NCBI RefSeq assembly: GCF_030684675.1 | Contig: NZ_JAUXXZ010000028.1 | Coordinates: forward strand, 1-64,000 | Reading direction: 5' to 3' | Length of the DNA stretch: 64,000 nt | From: Daejeonella sp. | Lineage (GTDB): Bacteria; Bacteroidota; Bacteroidia; Sphingobacteriales; Sphingobacteriaceae | Shown here: piece after piece, positions 1 to 9,461 of the stretch | Layout: each line of letters opens with the position of its first letter | How positions within the stretch are numbered: the stretch's first letter is position 1 | The notes under the pieces: model-generated | The model's input: only the letters and a program-made list of their open reading frames with translations | The model's database searches: none | Told to the model about the DNA's origin: nothing | Position numbers and translations under genes: made by a program

Positions 1-171
1 AATACCGTCGTATCATGGCAGGATAAAAACAAAATTAAGGTGATGGATCTCAAAAAAGACAAGATCACTGAGGTAGGAAATGGCATTTCTCCACGTGTTT
101 ATACTTTGGCTAATGGCAAAGTGATTTGTGTTTGGGAAGATGATAAAGTAGTCAGATATAAATTGATCTAA
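1..171 (+). CDS. C-terminal end of a truncated protein, possibly beta-propeller-like
   Basis: An open frame enters from the left edge and runs 56 codons to a TAA at 169-171, so the N-terminal part lies outside the window. The visible residues have the rhythm of short beta strands separated by turns (VMDLKKDKITEVGNGISPRV, then KVICVWEDDKVVRYKLI), as in the last blade of sialidase/BNR or other propeller proteins. That is only a resemblance; the family cannot be fixed from 56 residues. Confidence 0.5.
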   Translation, partial: NTVVSWQDKNKIKVMDLKKDKITEVGNGISPRVYTLANGKVICVWEDDKVVRYKLI

Positions 172-657
172 TAGGGGCTTTGAAGTTTAATAAAAAAGAA
201 GTTAGGATTCGCCTCCACCACTCTTACAATACCAGCTCAACGCATTTATCGCTCTTGGGTGCCTTCAAAAATAATTTTTTTCCTTAATAATTTTCTCTAT
301 TAAGCCATTATAAACCCTGGATCATTTTTTAAGTAAAGCTTACTCTAGTTTGATATATTGATTCGTTATTGTAGAGAATATTACTACTTCCTGATGGTAT
401 TCACATAGACCAAAACTCAAACTACTGAGTGGTTGCCGATAAAACAATAGGCTTATGATATTTTAGATAAGCAGGGCAATGATGAAAAACGCAGGAAAAT
501 ACTGGAAACCAAGGGAAAGAAGTCAAAAACAAATGAAATCCTTATTAATCTATTAAAAACAAGGATCTTAGTATAAAAAGAAATAGATTTAGTTTCTGCC
601 GATGAAAATACATAAATAATTTAATTCCGGGCTTTTTTGAGATTTTAGCCGGATATG
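172..657. other. Intergenic stretch without a convincing gene
   Basis: About 490 bases lie between two convergent genes. All frames are interrupted. The only suggestive piece is a plus-strand frame at 451-576 (42 codons without an ATG, rich in Lys, Glu and Asn, containing DKQGNDEKRRKILETKGKK). It could be debris of a lost gene or chance. No strong terminator hairpin was seen. Confidence 0.4.
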
Positions 658-3372
658 CTATTCAGAATGCCCATATAGCTGATTGAAAAGCAATTTAAAG
701 GTCCCATGGGTTTGAGCCCTGAAGGTAATTTCTGGACCAAAGGCATAGAATTTGCCCTTACCAACCTCCGCCTCGAATGCCGTTACTCCATCGCGTAAAT
801 AGGCCTGACCCCATGCCCAACCACTTCGTAATGTTGTTGGATTTGAAAACCATAGAATGGGCTTAATTTTTCCACTGGCAATTGCTTCTGTTGAAATTTT
901 GAACACCGGACTTCTATCAAAATAGATATCCGATTTTTCAGACATGCCCCAGGCAGCTGGAATTTTATTGTCAGTATCTGCATTCAGAATACTTCCAGGA
1001 ATATAATATTTTTCGGCAGGCAGGCTTCGTTCTATACCGTTTGCACCCAGTTCAACCATTGCATTCCTTACCGGAAGACTCAAGTGATAGGCCAGATTCG
1101 TACTGCTTCCAATGCTTACCACTTTGCCGCCCAGTTCTATGAATTTTTTTAATTCAGGAATTGATTTATCGTCACTAATCCTGCCTAATTGTCCCCTAAA
1201 TTCTGACGGTATTGTCTCAGGATCAGGGCCGGTGTTTAAAGAATTACCCCTTCCTGCTCTTACCGATAGTGCAGGTATTGCCCCGGGGACAAATATGATC
1301 ACATCGTGTTTTTCATTCAGATTTCCTGCTTCAATATCTTTGGCATAAACCAATGAAGCTTTAAAATTGAATTGCTCCATTAACAAGCGTATCCATCCTG
1401 AGGACATTGAGCCGCCATAGGTATCCCAAAGTCCAATCCGTAATTCTGAAAGTCTTATCAGATTTTCAGGAGTTTTTGAACTTTCTCTTATTTCCAATCC
1501 AGAATCACTTTTTACTTTGTTCAGTAAATTTCTTGTTTTTGGATTCCCTGGAATATAAAAATCCCCGCGCTCATCCCCTGACTTTATCCTGTAAACTTTT
1601 TCTCCGGCCTTTAATACTTCATTTACAGCAATAAATGCATTGTTCGATTCTGCATTAATCAGGTAGGCTTTAGCAGAAGAGAGTGTTCCGGATTGATGTT
1701 TTTGAAGTTCGCCATATGGAATTCGTTCAAATGGACCGTTGAAATGATCCTGAAGGCGGTCAAATTGCACATGCATCATATAAGCGAGAGTCCAGCCTGC
1801 AGCGTCATAAGGAGCAATGGGAGGCCCTCCCTCGTATTTAAAATCATTGGGATGATCCTGTGGCTCAAACATATCCAGTATATGTGGCCTGAAAGCTTGA
1901 TCAGTTTTAATAATAAAGGAACCTTTCGGATAGTTTTTTCCTGCCACAATGAAACTATCCGTGGCTTTATGTACCAAAATGCCTGAACGGATCAGTGCAT
2001 TTACAAATTTTACAGCAGTCTGAAAATCAGCCTGATCTGAGGGAATAATATATCCCCTGGCATCCCGGTTTGCAGGGTTATTCATCACCGTATCAAAGTA
2101 CTTTTTCGGCAGGATTTGCTGACTAGCAATTTTTGCTCCTGGCTGATCTTTAAGATAAGCCTGGTTGATCGCTTCTACTTTATTTGGGGAAAGCCCCCAG
2201 GTATCTTTACTTCCGCGCTCAATGGAATTTTTACCCATCTGGTAAATATTAAACAATAATTCATCACGATAACGAACTGCATAATTCAGAACTGCATAGT
2301 TTAACGAAACCGAGTAATCTATAGACTGTCGGAAATGCCATTTCTGAGGGGTGACCGGAAAAGTTGTCCCACCATTTGGAATCAGTCGTTGTGGAACGAG
2401 GGATATTTCTGAAGGTGTTGGTCCGCCGATGGTTTCTGTAAGCAATCCGATAATATTATGAAAATAGGTGGTAGTGCGCAGGCCTCCATTATACCAGGTT
2501 GAAAATACGGAACCATATTTTTGGGTATAACCTGGTTTATTTTCAACATTAAGTCTTGAATTCATGGCTGCACCAAGCGCATCCAAACTGGTCATCAGGA
2601 TCGGATCAAAAACATAATTGAAGGGATCGCGATAGGGCGCGCCCGCAACAACAGAGCCCTCAGGGCCTCGCTGATGGTGGTTATACATGATTTGAGGCAA
2701 CCACTCAACAAATAATTGCCTGCTCATATTCTGGGTTTCCTTCAGATTCATCATGAAGAAGTCGCGGTTATTATCATGACCGGCATATTTCTCATATAAT
2801 CGCGGCAAATTTTGCAGGGAACGGTTCTCGGGCTTTTCATCACGCATATACCAGTTGCTAACCAGTTCGTGGCCATCGGGATTGGCATGTGTCATTAAAA
2901 TAATTGTGTTATCAAGTATCCGCATGGTCTCTGCATCTTTTCGGCTTACCAGATTCCATAAGGTTTCGATGAGCTGATGGATACCCAGAGTTTCAGTTGA
3001 ATGCAATCCTCCATCAATCCAAACAATTGCTTTCCCTTTTTCTGCAAGTATTCGTGCCTGTGATTCAGATAAATCTTCAGCCCTGGCGAGCTTTTGGGAT
3101 ATTTCTCTGTATTGCTCCAGATTTTTTAGGTTTTCGGGGGAAGAAACGATCATCATGGGTTGTATTCTGCCTTCTTCGGTCATACCAATACCCAGGAGTT
3201 TCACTCGGTCAGATTGCTCGGAGATCTTTTTGAAATATTCAGCCGTTTGAGTAAAGTTGGCTAATTGATAATCATCCCCGATTGAGAAACCGAAATGTTC
3301 TTTTGGGGATATCTGTGCAAATAAATTATTGAGCAGAAAAATACCGGACAGGATTAGAGAAAACTTACGCAT
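658..3372 (-). CDS. M14 family zinc carboxypeptidase, secreted
   Basis: This 904-residue protein starts with a Sec signal peptide (cleavage probably after residue 19, before AQIS). The M14 zinc-carboxypeptidase domain follows at about residues 35-330. The zinc ligands are visible as H124 and E127 in GGLHSTE, with a third histidine at H232 or H233 in YNHHQRG. The NNRD motif at 201-204 matches the substrate-binding Asn-Arg pair, and E313 in LLTETIGG fits the catalytic glutamate. The remaining roughly 550 residues form the long C-terminal extension typical of the 900-residue Bacteroidota subfamily. The protein probably cleaves peptides or peptide-like substrates in the periplasm or outside the cell. 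It is transcribed alone. The ATG at 3372 is the only start that preserves the signal peptide. Confidence 0.9.
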   Translation of the reverse strand: MRKFSLILSGIFLLNNLFAQISPKEHFGFSIGDDYQLANFTQTAEYFKKISEQSDRVKLLGIGMTEEGRIQPMMIVSSPENLKNLEQYREISQKLARAEDLSESQARILAEKGKAIVWIDGGLHSTETLGIHQLIETLWNLVSRKDAETMRILDNTIILMTHANPDGHELVSNWYMRDEKPENRSLQNLPRLYEKYAGHDNNRDFFMMNLKETQNMSRQLFVEWLPQIMYNHHQRGPEGSVVAGAPYRDPFNYVFDPILMTSLDALGAAMNSRLNVENKPGYTQKYGSVFSTWYNGGLRTTTYFHNIIGLLTETIGGPTPSEISLVPQRLIPNGGTTFPVTPQKWHFRQSIDYSVSLNYAVLNYAVRYRDELLFNIYQMGKNSIERGSKDTWGLSPNKVEAINQAYLKDQPGAKIASQQILPKKYFDTVMNNPANRDARGYIIPSDQADFQTAVKFVNALIRSGILVHKATDSFIVAGKNYPKGSFIIKTDQAFRPHILDMFEPQDHPNDFKYEGGPPIAPYDAAGWTLAYMMHVQFDRLQDHFNGPFERIPYGELQKHQSGTLSSAKAYLINAESNNAFIAVNEVLKAGEKVYRIKSGDERGDFYIPGNPKTRNLLNKVKSDSGLEIRESSKTPENLIRLSELRIGLWDTYGGSMSSGWIRLLMEQFNFKASLVYAKDIEAGNLNEKHDVIIFVPGAIPALSVRAGRGNSLNTGPDPETIPSEFRGQLGRISDDKSIPELKKFIELGGKVVSIGSSTNLAYHLSLPVRNAMVELGANGIERSLPAEKYYIPGSILNADTDNKIPAAWGMSEKSDIYFDRSPVFKISTEAIASGKIKPILWFSNPTTLRSGWAWGQAYLRDGVTAFEAEVGKGKFYAFGPEITFRAQTHGTFKLLFNQLYGHSE

Positions 3373-3485
3373 AATAATTGGTTTGAAAAAGGCAAGTTAA
3401 GAGTAATACGAATACGAACAAATTCAGGTATTCTGAAATTATTATTCGGTATCTTGTGAAAATGGCCCTTTTATCAAATGGGACT

Positions 3486-3508
3486 AAATTAACGTGAACG
3501 CGACATAA
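3486..3508 (+). repeat. Diverged copy A of a TTTAACGTGAGTTCGATATA-like repeat
   Basis: This copy reads AAATTAACGTGAACGCGACA, diverged from the other two copies at 3674-3696 and 33973-33996. It lies in opposite orientation to the 3674 copy, so the pair brackets about 165 bases of gene-free DNA. Confidence 0.45.
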
Positions 3509-3562
3509 TATTTAAAAACCGCATAGAAACATAGCATTTTATAGCTGCTAAACTTCATTTTA

Positions 3563-3650
3563 GACACAGATAGCCTTGAAGCTTCGCTTCAATCTATGTG
3601 ATTTACAATCTATGTTCCCTGTAAAGCATAATATAAGTCAATCTATGTGG
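3563..3650. repeat. Cluster of CAATCTATGT motifs with a small hairpin
   Basis: The decamer CAATCTATGT occurs three times (from 3590, 3606 and 3639). The first copy closes an imperfect hairpin whose left arm begins at CACAGATAG (about 3565) and whose core TGAAGC-TTC-GCTTCA is perfect. This is noncoding repeat material. No function is assigned. Confidence 0.5.
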
Positions 3651-3673
3651 TTAAATATTGATCTTTAGATATT

Positions 3674-3696
3674 TATATATCGAACTCACGTTAAAT
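3674..3696 (-). repeat. Copy B of the dispersed repeat, next to a start codon
   Basis: Read on the minus strand this is ATTTAACGTGAGTTCGATAT followed by ATA. It matches the copy at 33973-33996 with one mismatch over about 20 bases. It ends four bases before the ATG of the EcsC-family gene, so it forms that gene's 5' leader or overlaps its promoter. Confidence 0.6.
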
Positions 3697-3700
3697 TATT

Positions 3701-4465
3701 ATGCTCCCATACGAAGAACAGGCCTATAAAGAACTCGAACTCTGGAAAAAGAAAATCCTCAAAAAGCCCGGTTTATTTGATCTAGCTTCGAAGGGAATTC
3801 AGAATCGATTGAACAAACTGATTCCTGAGAAAGTGCACAACGCAATCACGGTAGCTATCGAAAAAATGGTCAAGGCTGTCCTTTTTGGTGCCAAATATGT
3901 CACCAAAGAACCCAGAAAGGACAGTTCATTACAGCTGAGAGAGGCTTTTGTCAAAGAGAGAATACAATTTTACAGAAAAACAGCTTCTGCCGAAGGTGCA
4001 GTGACCGGAGCAGGTGGCTTTTTGCTTGGCCTGGCAGAATTTCCGATTTTAATCGGGATTAAGATGAAACTGCTTTTTGATATAGCTGCCCTTTATGGAT
4101 ATGATGTCAGGGATTACAGGGAACGACTTTACATCTTGTATATTTTCCAGCTGGCATTTTCAAGTCAGCAGGGTAGGCATAAGGTTTTCCATCAAATTTC
4201 AGACTGGGATTCTTACATCGCCTCCCTACCTGAGGATGTCGATCAGTTCGACTGGCGAACTTTTCAGCAGGAATACCGCGATTATATTGACCTGGCAAAA
4301 ATGGCACAGCTTATCCCCTTGATTGGAGCTGCTGTTGGTGCGATAGTGAATTATAAACTGATTGAAAAATTGGGTGAAACGGCAATTAATTGCTACCGTA
4401 TGAGGAAGGTTAGTTCCCTTAAAATCATTAATCCCCAAAAAAAGAGCTATTTCCGATTAAAATAG
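3701..4465 (+). CDS. EcsC family protein
   Basis: This 254-residue protein matches the EcsC family, a largely helical domain first described from Bacillus EcsC. Hallmarks are the N-terminal YEEQAYKELELWKKK helix, the central glycine-rich hydrophobic segment GAVTGAGGFLLGLAEFP (about residues 98-114) and the LIPLIGAAVGAIVNYKLI segment near residue 205. There is no signal peptide. The molecular role of the family is not established. The gene is convergent with the DinB-family gene; their 3' ends overlap by 9 bases. The start is the only ATG before the conserved helix. Confidence 0.85.
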   Translation: MLPYEEQAYKELELWKKKILKKPGLFDLASKGIQNRLNKLIPEKVHNAITVAIEKMVKAVLFGAKYVTKEPRKDSSLQLREAFVKERIQFYRKTASAEGAVTGAGGFLLGLAEFPILIGIKMKLLFDIAALYGYDVRDYRERLYILYIFQLAFSSQQGRHKVFHQISDWDSYIASLPEDVDQFDWRTFQQEYRDYIDLAKMAQLIPLIGAAVGAIVNYKLIEKLGETAINCYRMRKVSSLKIINPQKKSYFRLK

Positions 4466-5002
4466 CTTTTCATTCGGTGGTTTGATCCCTTTCAAACGAA
4501 GGTATATTGTAGTCTGAGCGCGATGATGTGTTTGATGCTCAAATGCTTTATTCAGCCAGCCAAACTGGTCGGTTTCGTAATTCCCTCTCTTGATCAAACT
4601 ATCCATTTTTGAGGCATCCATGTTCCTTATCGACTGAATGGCGTAATCATAACATTCCATTACCACTTTGGTAAGTGCAGCTTTGTTCTTCAACTCATCT
4701 GCTTTTTCGAGTACTTTTCCCTGGTAAATCGGGTTTGCCCCCGTACCACTGGCAATTAACCCGATGGTTCCCTGCGACATATGCAGCATTTGTTCTGCAA
4801 AACTGCGGAGGTCGGGGATGGGTTTAAAATTAATTCCATCTTCAGGCATCGCATCCAGATATTCCCTGGTATAGAGTTTTGCCCTTTCCCAGTCAACAAT
4901 CATGTTCGCTTTAACTACTTCATTGTTCAGTCCCTGTGCAACAATGGAATTACTCAACATTACTAAACCACAAATTGTCAATATTGATCTCAATTTTTTC
5001 AT
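4457..5002 (-). CDS. DinB family protein with signal peptide
   Basis: This 181-residue protein is of the DinB/YfiT superfamily, four-helix bundles that usually bind a divalent metal through three histidines. Candidate ligands are H74 (MLHMSQ) and H156/H160 (EHQTHHRAQ). The first 23 residues (MKKLRSILTICGLVMLSNSIVA) are a signal peptide, so the protein is periplasmic, unlike cytoplasmic thiol transferases of the fold. The frame continues upstream to a GTG at 5011, but the ATG at 5002 gives the proper signal peptide and is preferred. Catalytic activity is unknown. Confidence 0.82.
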   Translation of the reverse strand: MKKLRSILTICGLVMLSNSIVAQGLNNEVVKANMIVDWERAKLYTREYLDAMPEDGINFKPIPDLRSFAEQMLHMSQGTIGLIASGTGANPIYQGKVLEKADELKNKAALTKVVMECYDYAIQSIRNMDASKMDSLIKRGNYETDQFGWLNKAFEHQTHHRAQTTIYLRLKGIKPPNEKLF

Positions 5003-5027
5003 TATTTCCACAATTAAATTAATAAAA

Positions 5028-6284
5028 TCAGCGCATTAAATTTCCTGCAGGGTCTACTCTGACATTAAAAGGCTGAAGATAGCGGTCAGCAAGAATCCCA
5101 AATTCTTTTCTGCTGATATTCCGCTTCAGATCAAATTTACTATTGAATTTGAAACTCACTTTCCAGCCTTCTTCTATTTCTTTTTTCAATTCTTCGCCCC
5201 TTGTAGCTGTGAACATAAACAGGCTGATGGCATCCCCGATTGTTAAGGTATCTGCTTTATTATCAGCAAACCAGATCTGACTTCTTGTATAAAATTCTTT
5301 CATCGGTGCCCTTAATTCTTCGGCAGTTAGGGTTCCGGCCGTATCAAATTTAATTTTATTAATATTTCCGTCTTTCACCATAATCGATTTCATCAATCCG
5401 CTGAGTCCCAATTGCTGAAAGGCTTTAAAATTAGGGTCTTTCAGGTCAATATCAGAATAGGGTATCAGTACGGCATCAAATGCGAGTAATTCACCTTGTA
5501 CTACCCTGATATTGACTGTTTTAGTAGTCGTTTTAAAAAATGCACAATAAGCTGCAATCGTTCCTGCAGCCTGCCCCAGCCCCATTCTTTCGGTTTTAAC
5601 TTGTCCGATCTGTTTAGGGACGACAATAAAATTTTCAAAACCTGCAGGAATTAATGCCCCTGGGGGGATTGAAACTATTGATCGTTCATTATTTGGCGGT
5701 TCCAAATACCCTGTTGCCAGTCCGCTTCTGATTAATTTATTATCAAATGGATTTTCACTTTTTACAGGTAGCATCAGTGCCTTCTTTAAATCTATACTGA
5801 GTAGAGACGCTAAAGAAAGCTTATCAGTTGCATCCACAATTACATCTGTCTTGATTTTCTGGCCACCTTTAAGCCGCACCTCCCAGCCTTTTCCATCTTT
5901 TTTTATCTCATCTACAACATTATTGTGGTTTAGGCTAAGGTTCTTGACCGTATCTGCGATATTTTTTATCAGATCACTAGCTTTATTTAAGGTAATTTTT
6001 GAGGCAATAATCGAATCTGTTACTTTACTTTTTTTCCGCTCTTTTAAAAAATAATGATTTCTGATATTCCATAAATTCTGTAGGTCCTCTTCGGCAAAAA
6101 CAGGATTTACACTTAATGATTGGGTCAGATAAATTGTTTTAGCACCTGAACGCGCAGATTGAATGGCTGCAGATACACCTGCAGGCGTGTTTCCAACCAC
6201 CAGAACTCCGGTTTTTAATGTTTGAGCCTGCAGACAAAGGCCAAACAGGTCAAGGATTAAGAATAAAGAAATATGTTTAATCAT
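5028..6284 (-). CDS. FAD-dependent oxidoreductase, exported
   Basis: From the chosen ATG this is a 418-residue protein with a signal peptide (MIKHISLFLILDLFGLCLQA). A Rossmann FAD-binding motif follows at once (VLVVGNTPAGVSAAIQSA, about 28-45). A second FAD contact is likely in RMGLGQAAGTIAA, typical of the FAD_oxidored group. The last 90 residues (SRKEFGILADRYLQPFNVRVDPAGNL) form an accessory domain often found in Bacteroidota members. The frame extends 20 codons upstream to another ATG at 6344, which would bury the signal peptide, so 6284 is preferred. It leaves a 72-base divergent region before the amidase gene. The DinB gene follows 25 bases downstream and may be co-transcribed. The substrate is unknown. 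Confidence 0.75.
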   Translation of the reverse strand: MIKHISLFLILDLFGLCLQAQTLKTGVLVVGNTPAGVSAAIQSARSGAKTIYLTQSLSVNPVFAEEDLQNLWNIRNHYFLKERKKSKVTDSIIASKITLNKASDLIKNIADTVKNLSLNHNNVVDEIKKDGKGWEVRLKGGQKIKTDVIVDATDKLSLASLLSIDLKKALMLPVKSENPFDNKLIRSGLATGYLEPPNNERSIVSIPPGALIPAGFENFIVVPKQIGQVKTERMGLGQAAGTIAAYCAFFKTTTKTVNIRVVQGELLAFDAVLIPYSDIDLKDPNFKAFQQLGLSGLMKSIMVKDGNINKIKFDTAGTLTAEELRAPMKEFYTRSQIWFADNKADTLTIGDAISLFMFTATRGEELKKEIEEGWKVSFKFNSKFDLKRNISRKEFGILADRYLQPFNVRVDPAGNLMR

Positions 6285-6356
6285 AATTTTAAATATCAAA
6301 GGGCTTAATTTACTGTTTCTTTCATTAAATTTATTCAGATCCATTAATCAGCAAAT

Positions 6357-8030
6357 ATGAAACTTCATTTACATAGAAATAGTATCATTACAATTCTTTG
6401 CATCCTAAGTTTTACACTAGGAGGCTTTATTACTCAAAAATTTGAGGAAGAAAAAATAACCGTCAGTCTGATCAAACAGGCGCAGAAAATCATAGGTTTA
6501 GACTTCAGTGATGCTGAAGCGGATACCATGCTTCAGGATCTGGAAAGAAGGCGGAAAGGTTATGCAGCTCTGCGAAAGCTGAATATTTCTAATTCCATTG
6601 CACCTGCTTTAAACTTTAATCCCCTTCCAGCAGGGTATCGTTTCCCTGATCAGGCCAATTATTTTAAGGTTTCTGCCCAGCAGAACATTAAACTTCCTGC
6701 TGACAGGGAAAAACTGTCATTTTTTACCATTACTCAACTCGCCGGATTGATACAAAGCAAACAGATTACATCAGTAGAATTAACGCGCTTTTTCATCAAT
6801 CGGGTTAAGAAATATGATCCGGTTTTGCTTTATGCGGTTAGCATAACCGAGGAGCGCGCCATGAAGCAGGCCAGAAAGGCTGATGCAGAGATAGCGGCCG
6901 GAAAATACAGGGGAATGCTGCATGGAATACCATTTGGCGTGAAGGATCTTTTGGCAACTAAAGATTACAAAACGACCTGGGGTTCAGTTGCCTATAAGGA
7001 TCAGAAAATTGATATGGATGCAACGGTTGTTACACGTCTCGAGAATGCGGGGGCGGTTTTAATTGCTAAAATGACACTAGGTGAACTAGCGATGGGTGAT
7101 GTTTGGTTTGGTGGAAAGACAAAAAATCCGTGGGATATAAAGCGCGGATCAAGCGGTTCTTCTGCAGGTTCTGCCTCAGCTGTTGCTGCAGGCTGCCTGC
7201 CATTTGCTATTGGATCTGAAACATTGGGTTCTATTGTTTCGCCATCCACAGAATGTGGTACCACAGGACTTCGCCCTAGTTTTGGTCGTGTGAGCAAACA
7301 CGGAGCCATGGCTTTGAGCTGGAGTATGGACAAATTAGGGCCAATCACCCGAAGTGTTGAAGATTGTGCGATTGTATTTAATGCAATTCAGGGTGTGGAC
7401 GGTAAGGATCTTAGTGCAATTGCAGCACCTTTTAATTATACCTCTCAAGTGGGGACAAGCCTTAAGGGCACACGTATCGGTTATATCAGGTCTGAATTCA
7501 AGCTTAAGTATTCGAATTCATCCAATGATAGCATTACACTTGTTAAGTTGAAGGAATTAGGTGCTGAACTGATTCCCTTCGAGCTTCCTGCATTACCTTA
7601 CGGCGATATGCTCATTGTGTTATCAGCTGAATCGGGTGCTGCTTTTCAGGAACTCAGCCTTTCAAACCGCGATGATCTGCTGGTGAGACAGGATAAAAAT
7701 GCCTGGCCAAGTGGATTTCGTTCTGCGCATTTTATACCTGCTGTAGAATATATTCAGGCAAACCGGGCAAGAGCTTTACTGATTGAGCAGTTGAACCAGA
7801 AAATGAAGGATATTGACCTGTTTGTTGCACCTTCTTTTGGGATGAATTTACGTGCGACTAATTTGAGCGGTCATCCTTGTGTAGTTTTACCAAATGGGTT
7901 TAGAAACGGTCTTCCGGGTAGTATTACCTTTACCGGACAGCTTTTTGGTGAAGGGAAATTATTAAAGGTAGCCCAGGCTTATCAAAAAGCCACGGTATTT
8001 AACCAGAATCATCCCTCATTAAAATTTTAG
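6357..8030 (+). CDS. Amidase signature family hydrolase, exported or membrane-anchored
   Basis: This 557-residue protein has an N-terminal hydrophobic segment (residues 9-25). The amidase-signature core covers about residues 125-550. The Ser-cisSer-Lys triad is visible: K196 in PFGVKDLLA, cis-Ser at 265/266 in the GSSGSSAGSA loop, and nucleophile S292 in GSETLGSIVSPS. Family members hydrolyse amides such as aryl or peptide amides. The specificity here cannot be read. It is divergent from the FAD oxidoreductase gene and followed after 33 bases by an aldehyde dehydrogenase, suggesting a small catabolic unit (amide to acid, aldehyde to acid). Confidence 0.88.
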   Translation: MKLHLHRNSIITILCILSFTLGGFITQKFEEEKITVSLIKQAQKIIGLDFSDAEADTMLQDLERRRKGYAALRKLNISNSIAPALNFNPLPAGYRFPDQANYFKVSAQQNIKLPADREKLSFFTITQLAGLIQSKQITSVELTRFFINRVKKYDPVLLYAVSITEERAMKQARKADAEIAAGKYRGMLHGIPFGVKDLLATKDYKTTWGSVAYKDQKIDMDATVVTRLENAGAVLIAKMTLGELAMGDVWFGGKTKNPWDIKRGSSGSSAGSASAVAAGCLPFAIGSETLGSIVSPSTECGTTGLRPSFGRVSKHGAMALSWSMDKLGPITRSVEDCAIVFNAIQGVDGKDLSAIAAPFNYTSQVGTSLKGTRIGYIRSEFKLKYSNSSNDSITLVKLKELGAELIPFELPALPYGDMLIVLSAESGAAFQELSLSNRDDLLVRQDKNAWPSGFRSAHFIPAVEYIQANRARALLIEQLNQKMKDIDLFVAPSFGMNLRATNLSGHPCVVLPNGFRNGLPGSITFTGQLFGEGKLLKVAQAYQKATVFNQNHPSLKF

Positions 8031-8063
8031 AAATCCCGGAATTTCTGTAAGGACAAAGTCTAT

Positions 8064-9461
8064 ATGCAAAAAAGTATCAAAGAAATTTTTGAGCTGCAAA
8101 AGGTTCATAGCATTCTTCTGCGCAGTACGGGTGTGGCAGAGCGTAAGGATAAGCTGAGGAAGCTCAAGTCTCTGATTCAGGAAAATGAAGGGCTTATATT
8201 TGAAGCACTTCAAAAGGATCTTCGAAAATCTGAGTTTGAGGCGGCATTGACTGAGGTATATTTTGTTTATGCTGAAATAGATTTTGCGATAAAAAATCTG
8301 TCCACATGGATCAGTCCTCGCAGGGTTTCAGCGGGCTTGAGCAGCTTTTTCACTAAGAACAGAATATTTTATGAGCCAAAGGGTGTTTCTTTAATCATTT
8401 CCCCATGGAATTACCCCTTTCAATTGCTGATTGCACCGCTAGTTTCGGCAATTGCAGCAGGTAATTGTGCTATACTTAAACCTTCTGAATTAAGTCCTGC
8501 AACTACTTCAGTTCTGTTAAAATTGATAAATGATAATTTTGATTCAAGGGAAATAGCTTGTTTTGAAGGCGGTGTTGAGGTATCAGAAGCTTTACTGGAA
8601 TTGCCTTTCGATCATATTTTCTTTACAGGAAGTCCGAAGATTGGTAAGGTAATCATGGCCGCCGCAGCCCGGCACCTGAGTTCTGTAACCCTTGAACTTG
8701 GGGGTAAATCGCCTGCAATCGTTACTGAGGATGCCGATCTTCAAAAGGCAGCAGAAAAAATTGTATGGGGTAAGTTTATGAATTCAGGGCAGACTTGTAT
8801 AGCGCCTGATTATGTTTTGATTCATTCAAGTAAGGAGCAAGAGTTTCTCCGCTTAGCTGCATTAAAGATTGAGAACTTGTTCTACAACAATAAAATGCTG
8901 GATAAAAGTAGCTATGGTAAGATCATTAGCGCGAGCCATTATCAGCGATTGAAAGCTATTCGCGATAAAGCTGTAGAAGATGGGGCTATGATCATAAAAG
9001 GGGGTTCTGATAGCGATGAAGATCAAACGATTGAACCAGTTTTGTTAAGCAAGGTTTCTGTATCCTCTGCCATCATGCAGGAAGAAATATTCGGCCCCCT
9101 GCTTCCTGTTATAACTTATGAATCGGTAAACAAGGCCATAGATTTTGTTAACCAGATGCCAAAACCGCTTGCATTATATATTTTTTCGGGTTCAGATGAT
9201 GTAATCAGAGATACAATAAGACAGACCTCAGCCGGCGGTACTTGTGTGAACGATGTGGTAATACATATTTCAAACCCTAACCTTCCCTTTGGTGGGATTG
9301 GAAACAGCGGTTCAGGCAGTTGTCATGGATTCTTTGGATTCAAAGCTTTTTCGCACGAGCGTGCAGTGATGTTTCAATCTAAAATAGATTTCAGTAAAAT
9401 TGCATATCCTCCATATCCCGAGAAGAAAAATCTATTGAAATGGCTTAAAAAAATTATGTGA
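8064..9461 (+). CDS. Aldehyde dehydrogenase family protein
   Basis: This 465-residue NAD(P)-dependent aldehyde dehydrogenase resembles class-3/coniferyl-type enzymes, which are shorter at the N terminus than class 1/2. Visible are PWNYP (N115), the coenzyme loop FTGS (187-190), the general base E211 in LELGGKSP and nucleophile C245 in NSGQTCIAPDY. A C-terminal tail rich in Lys and hydrophobic residues (PYPEKKNLLKWLKKIM) is reminiscent of the membrane-associating tail of class-3 enzymes. It lies 33 bases after the amidase gene and overlaps the next start by one base. Confidence 0.9.
   Translation: MQKSIKEIFELQKVHSILLRSTGVAERKDKLRKLKSLIQENEGLIFEALQKDLRKSEFEAALTEVYFVYAEIDFAIKNLSTWISPRRVSAGLSSFFTKNRIFYEPKGVSLIISPWNYPFQLLIAPLVSAIAAGNCAILKPSELSPATTSVLLKLINDNFDSREIACFEGGVEVSEALLELPFDHIFFTGSPKIGKVIMAAAARHLSSVTLELGGKSPAIVTEDADLQKAAEKIVWGKFMNSGQTCIAPDYVLIHSSKEQEFLRLAALKIENLFYNNKMLDKSSYGKIISASHYQRLKAIRDKAVEDGAMIIKGGSDSDEDQTIEPVLLSKVSVSSAIMQEEIFGPLLPVITYESVNKAIDFVNQMPKPLALYIFSGSDDVIRDTIRQTSAGGTCVNDVVIHISNPNLPFGGIGNSGSGSCHGFFGFKAFSHERAVMFQSKIDFSKIAYPPYPEKKNLLKWLKKIM

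Noticed and set aside
7001-7348. 115-codon minus-strand frame inside the amidase gene
   Set aside because: Fully antisense to a well-supported gene with catalytic motifs; Pro/Ala-rich shadow translation.
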